The position numbers and the translations under genes are program-made. From Ignavibacteriota bacterium (GTDB lineage: Bacteria > Bacteroidota > Ignavibacteria > UBA10030 > UBA6906), in assembly GCA_003158475.1 (NCBI GenBank), contig PMJR01000036.1:17164-75757 (forward strand): a stretch of 58,594 nucleotides of DNA. The letters are read 5' to 3'. Of this stretch, positions 1 through 12,369 are shown one piece after another; the stretch's first letter is position 1, and every line of letters starts with the position of its first letter. The notes under the pieces are model-generated. The model was not told where the DNA came from. It searched no databases and worked only from the letters and a program-made list of their open reading frames with translations.

Positions 1-13
1 TCCAGAATCAAGA

Positions 14-43
14 TTGACTTTCCTGCGATTTTTGTGGTAATTC
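14..43 (+). promoter_or_regulatory. candidate promoter of murA
   Basis: TTGACT at 14-19 and TAATTC at 38-43 are separated by 18 nt and lie about 30 nt upstream of the murA GTG. The match to a housekeeping-sigma promoter is fair. An alternative -10, ATTATA at 55-60, has a poorer -35. The window begins only 13 nt upstream, so further elements cannot be seen. Confidence 0.35.
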
Positions 44-73
44 CTCTTTCGAACATTATAAGGCAACAAGGAA

Positions 74-1336
74 GTGGACAAGTTCGTCATACAGGGGGGG
101 AGGCCTCTCAGCGGAACGATCTCCGTGAGCGGTGCGAAGAACGCGACGCTTGCCCTGATGCCTGCCGCCATACTCGCCCCCGGCATATCCTTCCTGCGCA
201 ACACCCCGGCCCTCCGCGATGTCACGACGATGACCAGCCTCCTCAGGACGATGGGGATGGGGATCGACTTCAGGGACAATCTCCTCACGCTTGACAGCAC
301 GGTCATCGACGGGTACGAGGCCCCCTACGAACATGTAAAGAAGATGCGTGCCTCGATCTACGTGCTCGGACCGCTCATCGCCCGGTACGGCCGGGCGAAG
401 GTTTCGCTCCCCGGCGGATGCGCGTGGGGTCCGCGCCCGGTCAATCTTCACATAGAGGGGATCCGCAAACTTGGTGCCGAGATCGAGATGGAAGGGGGAT
501 ACATCATTGCGAAAGCGGGTCGCCTGCATGGAGCGCGCATTCATTTCGATGTGTCCAGCGTGGGGGCGACCGGGAACGTGATGATGGCGGCGTCCCTGGC
601 GGAGGGGACGACCCTGATCGAAAACGCGGCAATGGAGCCGGAGATCACCGCCCTTGCCGGGTTTCTGATCGCCATGGGGGCCCGGATCGACGGGGTGGGA
701 ACGAATCGCCTCGAGATACAGGGTGCCGACGAACTCCACCCGGCCGATGTCATCACGATACCGGACCGGATCGAAGCAGGAACATTCCTCATCGCGGGAG
801 CAATCACGGGTGGGAACGTGACACTCGAGCATGTGGTTCCGGAACATCTCTCCGCGATCATTGCAAAGCTGGAAGACGCCGGATGCACAATTCGCAGCGG
901 TGCCGGGTCCCTCTCTCTCACGGCTCCCCCCGCCATGCGCCCTGTCGACGTCACGGCGGCCATATACCCCGGGTTCCCGACGGACATGCAGGCACAGTGG
1001 ACATCTCTGATGTCGATTGCGTCGGGCAGAGCCGTTGTCACCGATTCGATATATTTCGACCGGTTCAAACATGTTCCCGAACTGACGCGGCTCGGCGCCG
1101 ACATCGAGTTGAAGAAAAATGCGGCGGTCATCAGGGGAGTCAGGCGCCTCACGGGAGCGAAGGTGATGTCCACGGATCTCCGTGCTTCCGCGTCCCTCAT
1201 ACTCGCCGGGCTCGTCGCATCCGGGACGACCGAAGTGCTCCGGGTCTATCATATCGATCGGGGATACGAGGCCATAGAAAAGAAACTGCAATCCCTTGGT
1301 GCGGATATCCGCCGCGAAGCCGGGGAAGAATTCTGA
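74..1336 (+). CDS. murA: UDP-N-acetylglucosamine 1-carboxyvinyltransferase
   Basis: MurA transfers enolpyruvate from PEP to UDP-GlcNAc, the first committed step of cytoplasmic peptidoglycan precursor synthesis. At 420 residues it has the normal family length. The Lys-Asn pair at residues 22-23 and the catalytic-loop cysteine at residue 116 (within LPGGCAWGPRP) match the known active site, so the enzyme should be fosfomycin-sensitive in principle. The GTG at 74 is the first possible start after an in-frame TAA at 59-61, with AAGG at 60-63 as a weak ribosome-binding site. The next gene follows after a hairpin. The identification is secure; the start is forced by the upstream stop. Confidence 0.96.
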   Translation: MDKFVIQGGRPLSGTISVSGAKNATLALMPAAILAPGISFLRNTPALRDVTTMTSLLRTMGMGIDFRDNLLTLDSTVIDGYEAPYEHVKKMRASIYVLGPLIARYGRAKVSLPGGCAWGPRPVNLHIEGIRKLGAEIEMEGGYIIAKAGRLHGARIHFDVSSVGATGNVMMAASLAEGTTLIENAAMEPEITALAGFLIAMGARIDGVGTNRLEIQGADELHPADVITIPDRIEAGTFLIAGAITGGNVTLEHVVPEHLSAIIAKLEDAGCTIRSGAGSLSLTAPPAMRPVDVTAAIYPGFPTDMQAQWTSLMSIASGRAVVTDSIYFDRFKHVPELTRLGADIELKKNAAVIRGVRRLTGAKVMSTDLRASASLILAGLVASGTTEVLRVYHIDRGYEAIEKKLQSLGADIRREAGEEF

Positions 1337-1337
1337 A

Positions 1338-1361
1338 CCCCTGAGGGAACATCCTCAGGGG
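1338..1361 (+). terminator. GC-rich hairpin after murA (possible terminator or attenuator)
   Basis: CCCCTGAGG (1338-1346) pairs perfectly with CCTCAGGGG (1353-1361) around a 6-nt loop, beginning 2 nt after the murA stop codon. There is no T-tract, so it is not a standard intrinsic terminator. It could stabilise the murA 3' end, weaken read-through, or occlude the GTG at 1364, which begins right at its 3' foot. Confidence 0.4.
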
Positions 1362-1363
1362 GC

Positions 1364-3671
1364 GTGGCACACCTCCCCTCGGAACGGCCGATGCAAACGG
1401 TGAACATCCGCACGCTCATCATTTCACCCGGAGTCGGGTACGCCGCTCTCCTGTACGGAAGCATTGCGCTCCTCTGCACCCGCATCCCGCTTCTCAACTA
1501 CCTCGGCTACGAGTTCTCCGCCCTTTTTGCACTCCTTGCGGGGTGTGTTTCGGGACTCCTCACCGTCCGGCCGGTGGAAGATTCCTTCCGGGGCGCGGGG
1601 GACACTCCGGCCCCCCGGGCGACGGCGGCTGCCGTAGGAGCTTCCGCAGCGGCAAACCTCCTCCTCCTTGCGATTCCGCTTGTGATCATATCCGGGAATG
1701 CCCTTTTTATCCGGAACTGTTCCATGGCGGAAGGAATGGCGTTCTTCATGCTTCTCGCGCCGGTGAGCGCCCTGTTCGGCGTCTCGCTCGGGTTTTTCTG
1801 CGCCGTTCATTTTGCCCATCCGCGCACCCTCTTTCTCCTGCTGTGCCTCGTTCTCCTTGCCTACAGCGCGGGGCTGGGCTACTTCACCCCGGCCGTCTTT
1901 TCTTACAACTTCCTCTACGGATTCTTCCCCGGGCTGACGTACGACGAAGTCCTCCCTGTAACACGAACACTCGTCCTCTTTCGCCTCCTCACATTCTTCG
2001 TTGCCGCGGTCCTCCTCTGGGCGGGGATGATCACCGTGGCAGACTCCCGGAAAGGCCGGATCAACTGGAGGAGATTCGGTACGCTGGGTGCGGGCCTCGT
2101 CTCGGGGGATCGGAGGATCCGTGCCGCGGCCGTCGCATGTGCCCTTGCAGGGTTCTATCTGTTCCGCTGCGATTTAGGGTTTGAATCGACGTCTGCCTAC
2201 ATACGACGCACTCTCGGTGCCGAGATCAGGACAGAGCATTTCGCCCTCTACTACTCTCCCTCGTCGTTCACCGCGGAAGAGATCCAGCAGGCTGCCCGGG
2301 AACACGAATTCAGACTCAGCCAGGTCCTTGCTTCGTTTTCGCTCCCGGACCATGTCTTCTTCGAATCGTATATCTATCCGTCCCCTGAGGCCAAGCAACG
2401 CCTCATCGGGGCCGGCAATACCGACATTGCGAAACCATGGAGCGGGCAGATCCACCTCTCCCGGCAATCACTCGAGGGTTCGCTCAAGCACGAGCTTGTC
2501 CACGCCGCTGCCGCCCCCTTTGGTTTCCCCGTCGTCCATGCAAGCCTCAGCACCGGGCTTGTGGAAGGACTCGCCATGGCGGTAGACGGCGAGTGGGGGA
2601 ACAGGACGCTGCATGAGTATGCCGCGGCTCTCCGCGAAGCGGGGATCGCCCCCCCCATCGACGGCATCATGAGCTTCTGGGGATTCGCCTCCCATCAATC
2701 CTCCGTGAGCTACATACTCGCAGGCTCCTTCTGCCGGTACCTTATCGACCGGTACGGCATGAGAAATCTCATGCTGCTCTACCGGTCGCTCGACTACCGC
2801 ACGGTCTACGGCCGCTCGCTCGGGGAACTCGCCCTCGAGTGGGAGGGATACCTCGACAGGGTTCCCCTGGACGACGAAGACCAGGACGGGGTCGATGCGC
2901 TCTTCCGTCGCCCGCCGATATTCCGCAAAGTCTGTGCCCGGGTCCTCGCGCGTCGCTCCGTCGAGGCACGCGGATCGTTCGCGCGGAAGGAATTCGCGGT
3001 CGCGGAATCGCTGTACGCGGGCGTGTACGCCGACGGCGGGGGCTATGACGCGTTTGCAGGGTACCTCACGAGTGCTCTCAAGAACGGGCGCATTTCCGTC
3101 CTCACCTCGTCGCTCGATACCGTGATACTGGCGGACGAACGACCCGCGAGGTACCTCCCGCTCTTCATCAGCATAGGAGATGCCTTCTGGGCCTCCGGCG
3201 AGCAGGAGAAAGCATATGCCCTGTACAACCGCGTCTACCAGGCCGACTTCGCAGAAGGGTACACCGAGGCGGCCGCGGTCCGCCTCATTGCGATGGAGAC
3301 CGATCCCGGGGGAAGAATCATGCTCCCCCTGTTTCTGGCTGACTACACGGACTCGCTCCGCGTCCTCGTCGTTGACTCGCTCCTCGAGCGTGACCCCGGG
3401 GACAGGATGCTCCGATACTTGAAGGCACGGTCACTGCTCCGCGCGGGGGAGTTCACAGAGGTGGTGGCGACGCTCCAGTCCCTGGACCTGACATCGGCGA
3501 ATATTGCACTGGAAGCCCTCCGCCTACGGTACCTTGGCCAGGCGCTCTTCCGTCTCGGCAGGTACGAGGAAGCCCGTACCGCCTTCTGGGTCTCGCTGAA
3601 CGCCGCAGACACCGATATCGCCGAAGAAAAAGTGGACACATGGCTCGATCGATGCGAATGGGCGGAAAAGC

Positions 3672-3682
<11 letters not shown>
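1364..3682 (+). CDS. membrane-anchored gluzincin-type metalloprotease with TPR-like C-terminus
   Basis: The 772-residue protein has about six hydrophobic segments in residues 20-270. An extracytoplasmic-looking domain follows with HELVH at 376-380 and a Glu at 401 in an LVEGLA context. This is the HExxH...E zinc-ligand layout of peptidase MA-like gluzincins. The region from about 500 to the end is helical and TPR-like, suggesting protein contacts. The substrate is unknown. The start is uncertain: GTG 1364 has G-rich sequence just upstream but abuts the hairpin, while ATG 1391 (MQTVNIRT) is an equally plausible start without a ribosome-binding site. The 3' end overlaps the next gene by 11 bp, implying co-expression with the glycosyltransferase. 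The fold call is fairly confident; the function is not known. Confidence 0.7.
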
Positions 3683-6081
<2,399 letters not shown>

Positions 6082-6116
6082 CCACAATCGTCACATAAGC
6101 ATTGCAGGGCGTTCCC

Positions 6117-7541
6117 ATGACGCAGACAATCAAATTCGGAACGGACGGGTGGCGGGGTGTCATCGCTGACGATTACACGTTCGCCAACCTCGAGAAAGTC
6201 GCTCTCGCGACGGCGCGGTTCTTCGCAACTCAGAAGAAACGAAGAAACGGAATCGTCATAGGGTACGATGCCCGGTTCATGTCGCGGGAGTTCGCGGAGA
6301 TCTCCGCCGCCGTCATGGCGAACGCCGGCATTACCGTCAAGCTCGCCGACACCATCGTCAGCACCCCGATGGTCTCTCTCCTGACGCTGAGGGAAAACGC
6401 GGCGGGGGGGATCGTGATAACCGCAAGCCACAACCCGGCCCGGTACAACGGGTTCAAGATCAAAGGGGACTTCGGCGGTCCGGCGCATCCCGAAATGATT
6501 GCGCGTGTCGAAAAGGAGCTGGCGAAGGTGATGAAGCTGAAGAAGCTCCCCCCAGCAAAGCGCACGCTCGGGGAGCTTCTTGCGAAGGGGAAGATCGCGC
6601 CGATTGCGATGAAACAGCGTTACCTGGACGACATTGCGGGAAAGATCGACATGGACCTCATCCGACGCTCCGGTTTGCGCATACTGTATGACGTCATGTA
6701 CGGCGCCGGGCAGCGGGTCCTCGACGAAGTCCTCCCCGGGGTCCGGCAGATCCATGAGACCTTCAACCCGTCGTTCGGTGGAACGAACCCCGAACCGCTC
6801 GCTCAGAATCTTACGGACCTGATGCGGGGTGTGAAGACGGAACGGTACGACATCGGCATCGCGACCGACGGGGATGCGGACAGGATCGGCGCCGTGGACG
6901 AGCGGGGGAACTTCGTCGACTCGCACAGAATATTTTCCCTCCTCCTGAAGTACCTCGTCGAGCAGAAGAAAATGACGGGCGAAGTCGTCAAGTCCCTCTC
7001 CGTCACACAGATGGTGGATAGGCAGTGCGCCAAATACGGGCTGAAGCTCGTCGAGACCCCTGTCGGGTTCAAGTACATCTGCCAGTACATGACGGAACAC
7101 GACGTGCTCATCGGTGGGGAGGAAAGCGGGGGGCTCGCCGTCAAGGGGCACCTGCCGGAGAGGGACGGTATATTCCTCGGGCTCATGCTCTGCGAACTAG
7201 TGGCGGTGCGCCGCAAGTCCCTCGGGGCGCTTGTCCAGGAGCTCATGGACGAATTCGGCGTGCACGAATTCCGGCGTGTCGACATGCGTCTTTCGGAAAA
7301 GGAAAAGGAATCGGTGATGAAGCGTTTCCGGCAGCGCGTCAGGGAGATCGGGGGCTATGCCGTCACCGGGCGGAACGACACCGACGGGCACAAATTCTTC
7401 GTGGATGGCGGGTGGGTCCTCATCCGCGCGTCCGGCACAGAACCGCTCATACGCATCTATGCCGAGGGGGGGAGCACCGCGATGGTGGATGCTCTCCTTG
7501 GGGGCGTAACGCACCGCAAGGAACTCTCCTCCCACGATTGA
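6117..7541 (+). CDS. alpha-D-phosphohexomutase (phosphoglucomutase/phosphomannomutase family)
   Basis: The 474-residue protein moves phosphate between C1 and C6 of a hexose. It contains all four family signatures: the phosphoserine loop ITASHNPARYNGFK, the Mg2+ loop ATDGDADRIG, the sugar-recognition GGEESGG, and the C-terminal phosphate-binding RASGTEPLIRIYAE. Glucose versus mannose preference cannot be decided. I chose ATG 6117, preceded by AGGG at 6106-6109 with good spacing, over an in-frame TTG at 6102. The GalT-like gene starts 20 nt downstream, which suggests that the two act in sugar-phosphate activation. Confidence 0.93.
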   Translation: MTQTIKFGTDGWRGVIADDYTFANLEKVALATARFFATQKKRRNGIVIGYDARFMSREFAEISAAVMANAGITVKLADTIVSTPMVSLLTLRENAAGGIVITASHNPARYNGFKIKGDFGGPAHPEMIARVEKELAKVMKLKKLPPAKRTLGELLAKGKIAPIAMKQRYLDDIAGKIDMDLIRRSGLRILYDVMYGAGQRVLDEVLPGVRQIHETFNPSFGGTNPEPLAQNLTDLMRGVKTERYDIGIATDGDADRIGAVDERGNFVDSHRIFSLLLKYLVEQKKMTGEVVKSLSVTQMVDRQCAKYGLKLVETPVGFKYICQYMTEHDVLIGGEESGGLAVKGHLPERDGIFLGLMLCELVAVRRKSLGALVQELMDEFGVHEFRRVDMRLSEKEKESVMKRFRQRVREIGGYAVTGRNDTDGHKFFVDGGWVLIRASGTEPLIRIYAEGGSTAMVDALLGGVTHRKELSSHD

Positions 7542-7561
7542 AGAGAGAGGAAGCTGCTGTC

Positions 7562-8878
7562 ATGCAACCAAACCGGTACTATACGATCATGCCCGACGGC
7601 ACGGTGAAGCAGGTCAATCCATTCACCGGGACGGAAGTCTGGGCGGTGGCGGGACGCAAGAGCCGGCCCATCACGAACGAGCTCGCCGCCTCGGCACGAA
7701 AGCTGGAAGGGCACGTACCGGAGGACTACTGCAGCTTCTGTCCTCCCCGCTATTTCGAAACGCCGCCGGAGAAGTCCCGGCTCGTCCACCATGACAACCA
7801 CTGGGAGCGGATCGACACGCTCGCCCCTGACCGGTATTTCGAGACAGGGGCTGCGTTCCGGCGGGTCGGCAACATGTTCGAAATCGTCACGCTCGAATAC
7901 TGGCGAAAAAACTACGCCTACAAAATGAGCCCGGCAAGGCAGAAATGGAAAGAGGAGTACCTTGCCAACCCGAACGGGCTGAAGCACATCACCGACATTG
8001 TTCACTACAAGCTCAGGCAGGAAGGGCGCACGGAAGAGCAAATCGAGAAAATGCCGATGGCGGACAAATTTGCCATCGCGGACGCATTCTTCGGAGGCGG
8101 CCACGAGCTCGTCATTGCGGAGAGGCACTACAAGGACGGGGCTGCAACGGACGCCGAACTGTTCTCCTCCGGTGAGATGTCGCTCGAAGAACATTTCCGG
8201 TACTTCCGCTTCACCGTCGACGCGATGCTGGACATCAAGGAGTCCAACCGCTACGTCCGGTACATCAGCGTCTTCCAGAACTGGCTCCGCCCCGCCGGCG
8301 CGTCCTTCGATCACCTGCACAAGCAGATTGTGGCGCTCGATGAATGGGGCAGATCGACCGAAACGCAGACGCACATGCTCCGGGAGGACCCGAACGTCTT
8401 CAACGAATACGGAGCCAATTTCGCCGCCTACCACAACCTGATATTTGCCGAGAACGATCACGCGATCGCGTGGGCGGGGATCGGCCACCGTTCCCCCACG
8501 ATCGAAGTCTACTCCCGGTCGATCGCCGGGAGGCCGTACGAACACACCGACGAGGAAATCAGGGGCGTCAGCGATCTTGTTCATGCGGTCCACGCCGCGA
8601 TGGGGAGCCAGATCTCCTGTAACGAGGAATGGTACTACACCCCGGTGGACGCGGTCTACAAGATGCCCTGGCATGTTCTCATCAAGTGGCGCGTCAACGT
8701 CCCCGCCGGCTTCGAAGGGGGGACCAGCATCTACATCAACCCGTTCACCCCCATTGAACTGCGCGACCGGCTGGTGCCCCGCCTCTACAGACTCCGGGAT
8801 GAGCACCGGATCGCCGGGATACGCATCGCGGAAGAATGCCGTGTCGAGCCGAACCCCCTGAAGTACTACCTCAGGTAA
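7562..8878 (+). CDS. GalT-like protein of the DUF4921 type, predicted sugar-1-phosphate nucleotidylyl/phospho-transferase
   Basis: At 438 residues this resembles DUF4921 proteins, relatives of galactose-1-phosphate uridylyltransferase in the HIT superfamily. Residues 57-60 form a CxxC (CSFC) where GalT binds metal. Residues around 236-255 read ISVFQN...GASFDHLHKQ, the equivalent of the GalT FxN...GAS..HPHxQ active site, so HxHxQ falls at 251-255 with His253 as the candidate nucleophile. FFGGGHELVIAERHY at about 176-190 also matches the GalT pattern. ATG 7562 has GAGAGGAAG upstream; the reading frame is open further 5', but that part overlaps the mutase gene. The 20-nt gap to the phosphohexomutase gene suggests that the mutase supplies its hexose-1-phosphate. 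The exact reaction is unknown. Confidence 0.75.
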   Translation: MQPNRYYTIMPDGTVKQVNPFTGTEVWAVAGRKSRPITNELAASARKLEGHVPEDYCSFCPPRYFETPPEKSRLVHHDNHWERIDTLAPDRYFETGAAFRRVGNMFEIVTLEYWRKNYAYKMSPARQKWKEEYLANPNGLKHITDIVHYKLRQEGRTEEQIEKMPMADKFAIADAFFGGGHELVIAERHYKDGAATDAELFSSGEMSLEEHFRYFRFTVDAMLDIKESNRYVRYISVFQNWLRPAGASFDHLHKQIVALDEWGRSTETQTHMLREDPNVFNEYGANFAAYHNLIFAENDHAIAWAGIGHRSPTIEVYSRSIAGRPYEHTDEEIRGVSDLVHAVHAAMGSQISCNEEWYYTPVDAVYKMPWHVLIKWRVNVPAGFEGGTSIYINPFTPIELRDRLVPRLYRLRDEHRIAGIRIAEECRVEPNPLKYYLR

Positions 8879-8891
8879 TGCCCTCCGTATC

Positions 8892-10856
8892 ATGATCTCC
8901 GCGGTCAACCTTCTTCTGGAATTCGGTGACCGGTCTCTCTTCAGAGAGATCTCGTTCCGCGTAGGCCCTCACGACAGGATCGGGCTCGTCGGTTCCAACG
9001 GTGCCGGGAAATCCACGCTTCTCCGGATACTGGTGGGGGAGATGGCGCCGGACAAGGGAGAGATCGCAAAGGCGAAGTATGTGAGCGTCGGGTATCTCCC
9101 GCAGGAGGGGATGTCCGCCGCAGGGCGGACGCTGTACGGTGAAGTCGAATCCGTCTTCGCGGAAGTCATAGGGACGCAGACGGCGCTCGATGAGATCCAC
9201 CGGCGCATGGGGGAAATAGACCATGAATCGGGAGAGTTCGCAGAGCTCCTCGAGGTGTACGGCGAACTCCAGCACCGTCTGGAATCCTCCGACGCATTCC
9301 GCATCAAAACCGGCATCGAAAAAGTCCTCGTCGGCCTCGGCTTCCGGGAAACCGACTTCACCCGGCAGACAGACGAGTTCAGCGGGGGGTGGCAGATGCG
9401 CATTGCGCTGGCGAAGCTCCTCCTGGCACAACCGTCACTTCTCCTTCTGGACGAACCGACCAACCACCTCGATCTCGACTCCCTCCGCTGGCTCGAAGAC
9501 TACCTCCGTTCCTACGAGGGGGCGGTGATCATCGTGTCACACGACCGCCGCTTCCTCGACAACATGACCGGCAAGACATACGAACTGAGCATGGGAACGC
9601 TCACGGAATATGCGGGGAACTTCACATACTACGTCACGGAAAAGGCCGTACGGAGAGCGCAGCAGATCGCGGCACAAAGGAACCAGCAGCAGCAGATCAA
9701 GCAGACGGAGCAGTTCATCGAGCGCTTCCGCTACAAGGCCACCAAGGCACGCCAGGTACAGAGCCGTATCAAACAACTCGAAAAACTTGATCTGATCGAG
9801 ATCGAAGACGAGGAGGGGGGGATACACTTTGCCTTCCCTCCCGCCCCCCAGTCCGGGCGCGTGGTCATGGAACTGAAAGGGATCCGGAAGAGCTACGGCG
9901 GTCTGAAAGTTTTCGACGGGATCAGCTTCGACATCGACCGGGGCGACCGGATCGCGTTCGTCGGTGTCAACGGTGCGGGGAAATCCACACTCGCGCGAAT
10001 ACTCGCGGGAATTGAACCGTTCGATGCGGGGGAGCGCGTGGTCGGCCACAACGTGACGATCTCCTATTTTGCCCAGCACCAGGCCGAAGAGCTGAATCCG
10101 GCATACGACGTTCTCCAGACGGTCGAGGAGGTCGCGACGGGAGACATCCGCCGCCGTCTCCGCACGCTCCTCGGCTGTTTCCTTTTCAGCGGGGACGACG
10201 TCTTCAAGAAGGTGCGCATCCTGTCGGGCGGAGAGAAGAGCCGGCTCGCCCTCGCCAAAATGCTCCTCCATCCGAGCAATCTTATCGTGATGGATGAGCC
10301 GACGAACCACCTTGACATGCGCTCCAAGGGAGTTCTGCAGGAGGCGCTCGCCGGTTATGAGGGGAGCTTCGTCATCGTTTCGCACGACAGGGATTTCCTT
10401 GACCCGATCGTCACGAAGGTCGTCGACTTCCGTCAGGGGGGAATCAGGACGTACCCCGGAAACGTGAGCGACTACATCGACGCCCGGGGGAGGGAACAGC
10501 AGGTGGCGGCAACGCCCGTGCAGGGGAAATCCGTTTCGGGGCCTCAGAGTGAGAGAGAACGGAAGCGGCTTGAAGCCGAGGAGAGGCAGAAGCGGTACAG
10601 AAAAACCAAGCCGCTGCGAGACCGGATCGGGACGCTCGAACGCCAGCTCGAAGAGATGGAAAAGGAGAAAGCCGACATCGGCCGACAGATGGCCGATCCG
10701 GACTTCTACCGCGAGGGAGAGCGTGTGAAAACCGTGCACGCCAGGTACAGGGAGCTGGAAAAAGGGCTGGGGGACGGATATTTCCGGTGGAACGAGCTGA
10801 CGAAACAGCTTGAAAAGACGGAATCTGCCGACGATCCCGGCCGGAGCGGCCGGTGA
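8892..10856 (+). CDS. ABC-F family ATPase
   Basis: The 654-residue protein has two ABC ATPase domains and no membrane segment, the layout of ABC-F translation factors such as EttA, Uup and YheS. Domain 1 has Walker A GSNGAGKST, signature FSGGW and Walker B LLLLDEPTNHLD. Domain 2 has GVNGAGKST, LSGGEKSRLA and LIVMDEPTNHLD. A charged helical linker of about 80 residues joins them, and the C-terminal 110 residues form a charged coiled coil as in Uup/YheS-like members. Such proteins act on stalled ribosomes, and some give antibiotic protection. The start is 13 nt after the GalT-like gene, and the stop overlaps the next start by 4 bp. Confidence 0.92.
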   Translation: MISAVNLLLEFGDRSLFREISFRVGPHDRIGLVGSNGAGKSTLLRILVGEMAPDKGEIAKAKYVSVGYLPQEGMSAAGRTLYGEVESVFAEVIGTQTALDEIHRRMGEIDHESGEFAELLEVYGELQHRLESSDAFRIKTGIEKVLVGLGFRETDFTRQTDEFSGGWQMRIALAKLLLAQPSLLLLDEPTNHLDLDSLRWLEDYLRSYEGAVIIVSHDRRFLDNMTGKTYELSMGTLTEYAGNFTYYVTEKAVRRAQQIAAQRNQQQQIKQTEQFIERFRYKATKARQVQSRIKQLEKLDLIEIEDEEGGIHFAFPPAPQSGRVVMELKGIRKSYGGLKVFDGISFDIDRGDRIAFVGVNGAGKSTLARILAGIEPFDAGERVVGHNVTISYFAQHQAEELNPAYDVLQTVEEVATGDIRRRLRTLLGCFLFSGDDVFKKVRILSGGEKSRLALAKMLLHPSNLIVMDEPTNHLDMRSKGVLQEALAGYEGSFVIVSHDRDFLDPIVTKVVDFRQGGIRTYPGNVSDYIDARGREQQVAATPVQGKSVSGPQSERERKRLEAEERQKRYRKTKPLRDRIGTLERQLEEMEKEKADIGRQMADPDFYREGERVKTVHARYRELEKGLGDGYFRWNELTKQLEKTESADDPGRSGR

Positions 10857-12283
10857 AACGGGGAGACGAGCTCGAAGCCGTGATTGAAGACATTGCGGTT
10901 GAAGGGAGGAGCCTGGCGCGCATAGACGGTTTCGTCGTCTTTGTCCGTGGCGGGGTTCCGGGGGACACCGTGCGGATGCGTATACGGACGGTCAAACGGA
11001 ACTTCGCTGAGGCCGATCTCGTCACGCTCGAGTTCCCTTCACCGCGCCGCACGGAGCCGCGTTGCAGGTATTTCGGCACATGCGGCGGTTGCACCTGGCA
11101 GAACATCGCCTATGCCTCCCAGCTGGAGTTCAAACGGCGGCACGTCGCCGAAACCCTGGAACGTCTCGGGGGGTTCGCACCCCTTCCCGTGCCGGCGCCG
11201 CTTGCGATGGCAGACCCGTTTTATTACAGAAACAAAATGGAGTTCTCGTTCGGCGAGCGGTGGCGGACGCCCGAAGAGATGGCACATCCGCGCCCTGAGG
11301 GGGCGGCGACGGGGGGCGTCATCGAAGGAGCCCTGGGGCTTCACCTGAGCGGACGCTACGACCGGGTGCTTGACCTGTACGAGTGCTGGCTCCAGTCGGA
11401 GGTCAGCCCACGCATAGTAAACCTCGTGCGCGAATTCTGCCTCGGGCACGAACTTCCCGTCTTCTCCACCGTGACGCAGAGCGGCTACCTGAGAAACCTC
11501 GTGATCCGTGAATCGAAGCGGACCGGTGAGATCATGGTCAACCTCGTCACGAGGGATGACCGCCCCGAAGTCATGCAGCAGCTTACAGAGCGGCTGCTCG
11601 GAGCATTTCCCTCACTCACCACGATCGTCAATAATATTACGGAGCGGCGTTCGCAGGTGGCGGTGGGGGAGCGGGAGAGAGTCTACCACGGACCGGGGAC
11701 GATCACGGAGAAGATCGGGAAGAGGACGTACAGGATTTCCGCCAACTCCTTTTTCCAGACGAATACAGATCAGGCTGAACGCCTGTACGACACGGCGCTC
11801 GGCTTCGCGCACATCCGGGCGGGCGATGTCGTGTACGATCTGTACTCCGGCACAGGGACCATCGCCCTCCATATTGCGGATGGGGCCGGGAAAGTCGTCG
11901 GCATCGAATCGGTGGAACAGGCCGTGGGCGACGCCCGGAAGAATGCGGAATTCAACGGTGTTCACAACTGCGAATTCCTTCACGGGGATTTGAAGGAGAC
12001 GCTTCTTTCCTCGCGCCTGCAGGGAGAGCCTCTTCCCGCACCGGATGTCATCATCGTCGATCCTCCCCGTGCAGGCATGCACGAAAAGGTGGCCCGCGAG
12101 ATTGTGGCTCTTGCGCCGCGCACGATCGTCTATATCAGCTGCAATCCCTCGACTCAGGCGAGGGATTTGAGAATAATCTGTCAATCAGGGAAGTATTCCA
12201 TCGAGTCCATCCAGCCCGTCGATATGTTTCCTCACACGCAGCACATAGAGAACGTAGTCGGACTTGCTAATTCTTTTCAATAA
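10853..12283 (+). CDS. 23S rRNA (uracil-5-)-methyltransferase, RlmD/RumA family
   Basis: The 476-residue SAM-dependent enzyme makes 5-methyluridine in rRNA, or possibly tRNA. An N-terminal TRAM domain (about 1-60) is followed by a cysteine cluster, C71, C77 and C80 with a later Cys in DLYECW, which would bind a 4Fe-4S cluster. The Rossmann domain has YDLYSGTGTIALHIA for SAM. The catalytic end has IVDPPRAGMHEKV and ISCNPSTQARDL, where the Cys is the nucleophile. It starts at ATG in a GTGA overlap with the ABC-F gene, so the two translation-related genes are co-translated. RlmC, RlmD and TrmA cannot be separated from sequence alone. Confidence 0.9.
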   Translation: MKRGDELEAVIEDIAVEGRSLARIDGFVVFVRGGVPGDTVRMRIRTVKRNFAEADLVTLEFPSPRRTEPRCRYFGTCGGCTWQNIAYASQLEFKRRHVAETLERLGGFAPLPVPAPLAMADPFYYRNKMEFSFGERWRTPEEMAHPRPEGAATGGVIEGALGLHLSGRYDRVLDLYECWLQSEVSPRIVNLVREFCLGHELPVFSTVTQSGYLRNLVIRESKRTGEIMVNLVTRDDRPEVMQQLTERLLGAFPSLTTIVNNITERRSQVAVGERERVYHGPGTITEKIGKRTYRISANSFFQTNTDQAERLYDTALGFAHIRAGDVVYDLYSGTGTIALHIADGAGKVVGIESVEQAVGDARKNAEFNGVHNCEFLHGDLKETLLSSRLQGEPLPAPDVIIVDPPRAGMHEKVAREIVALAPRTIVYISCNPSTQARDLRIICQSGKYSIESIQPVDMFPHTQHIENVVGLANSFQ

Positions 12284-12369
12284 GCATTGATTATTTGCGA
12301 AGGAAAAGATAGCTTGTAAAAGTCCCTCCTGGTCATCCCCCGTCATCGATCTTTGGATATCACGCACGT

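Noticed and set aside
7457-8908. 483-codon minus-strand frame opposite the GalT-like gene
   Set aside because: The plus-strand protein shows conserved catalytic motifs; the minus frame shows none and has typical antisense composition.
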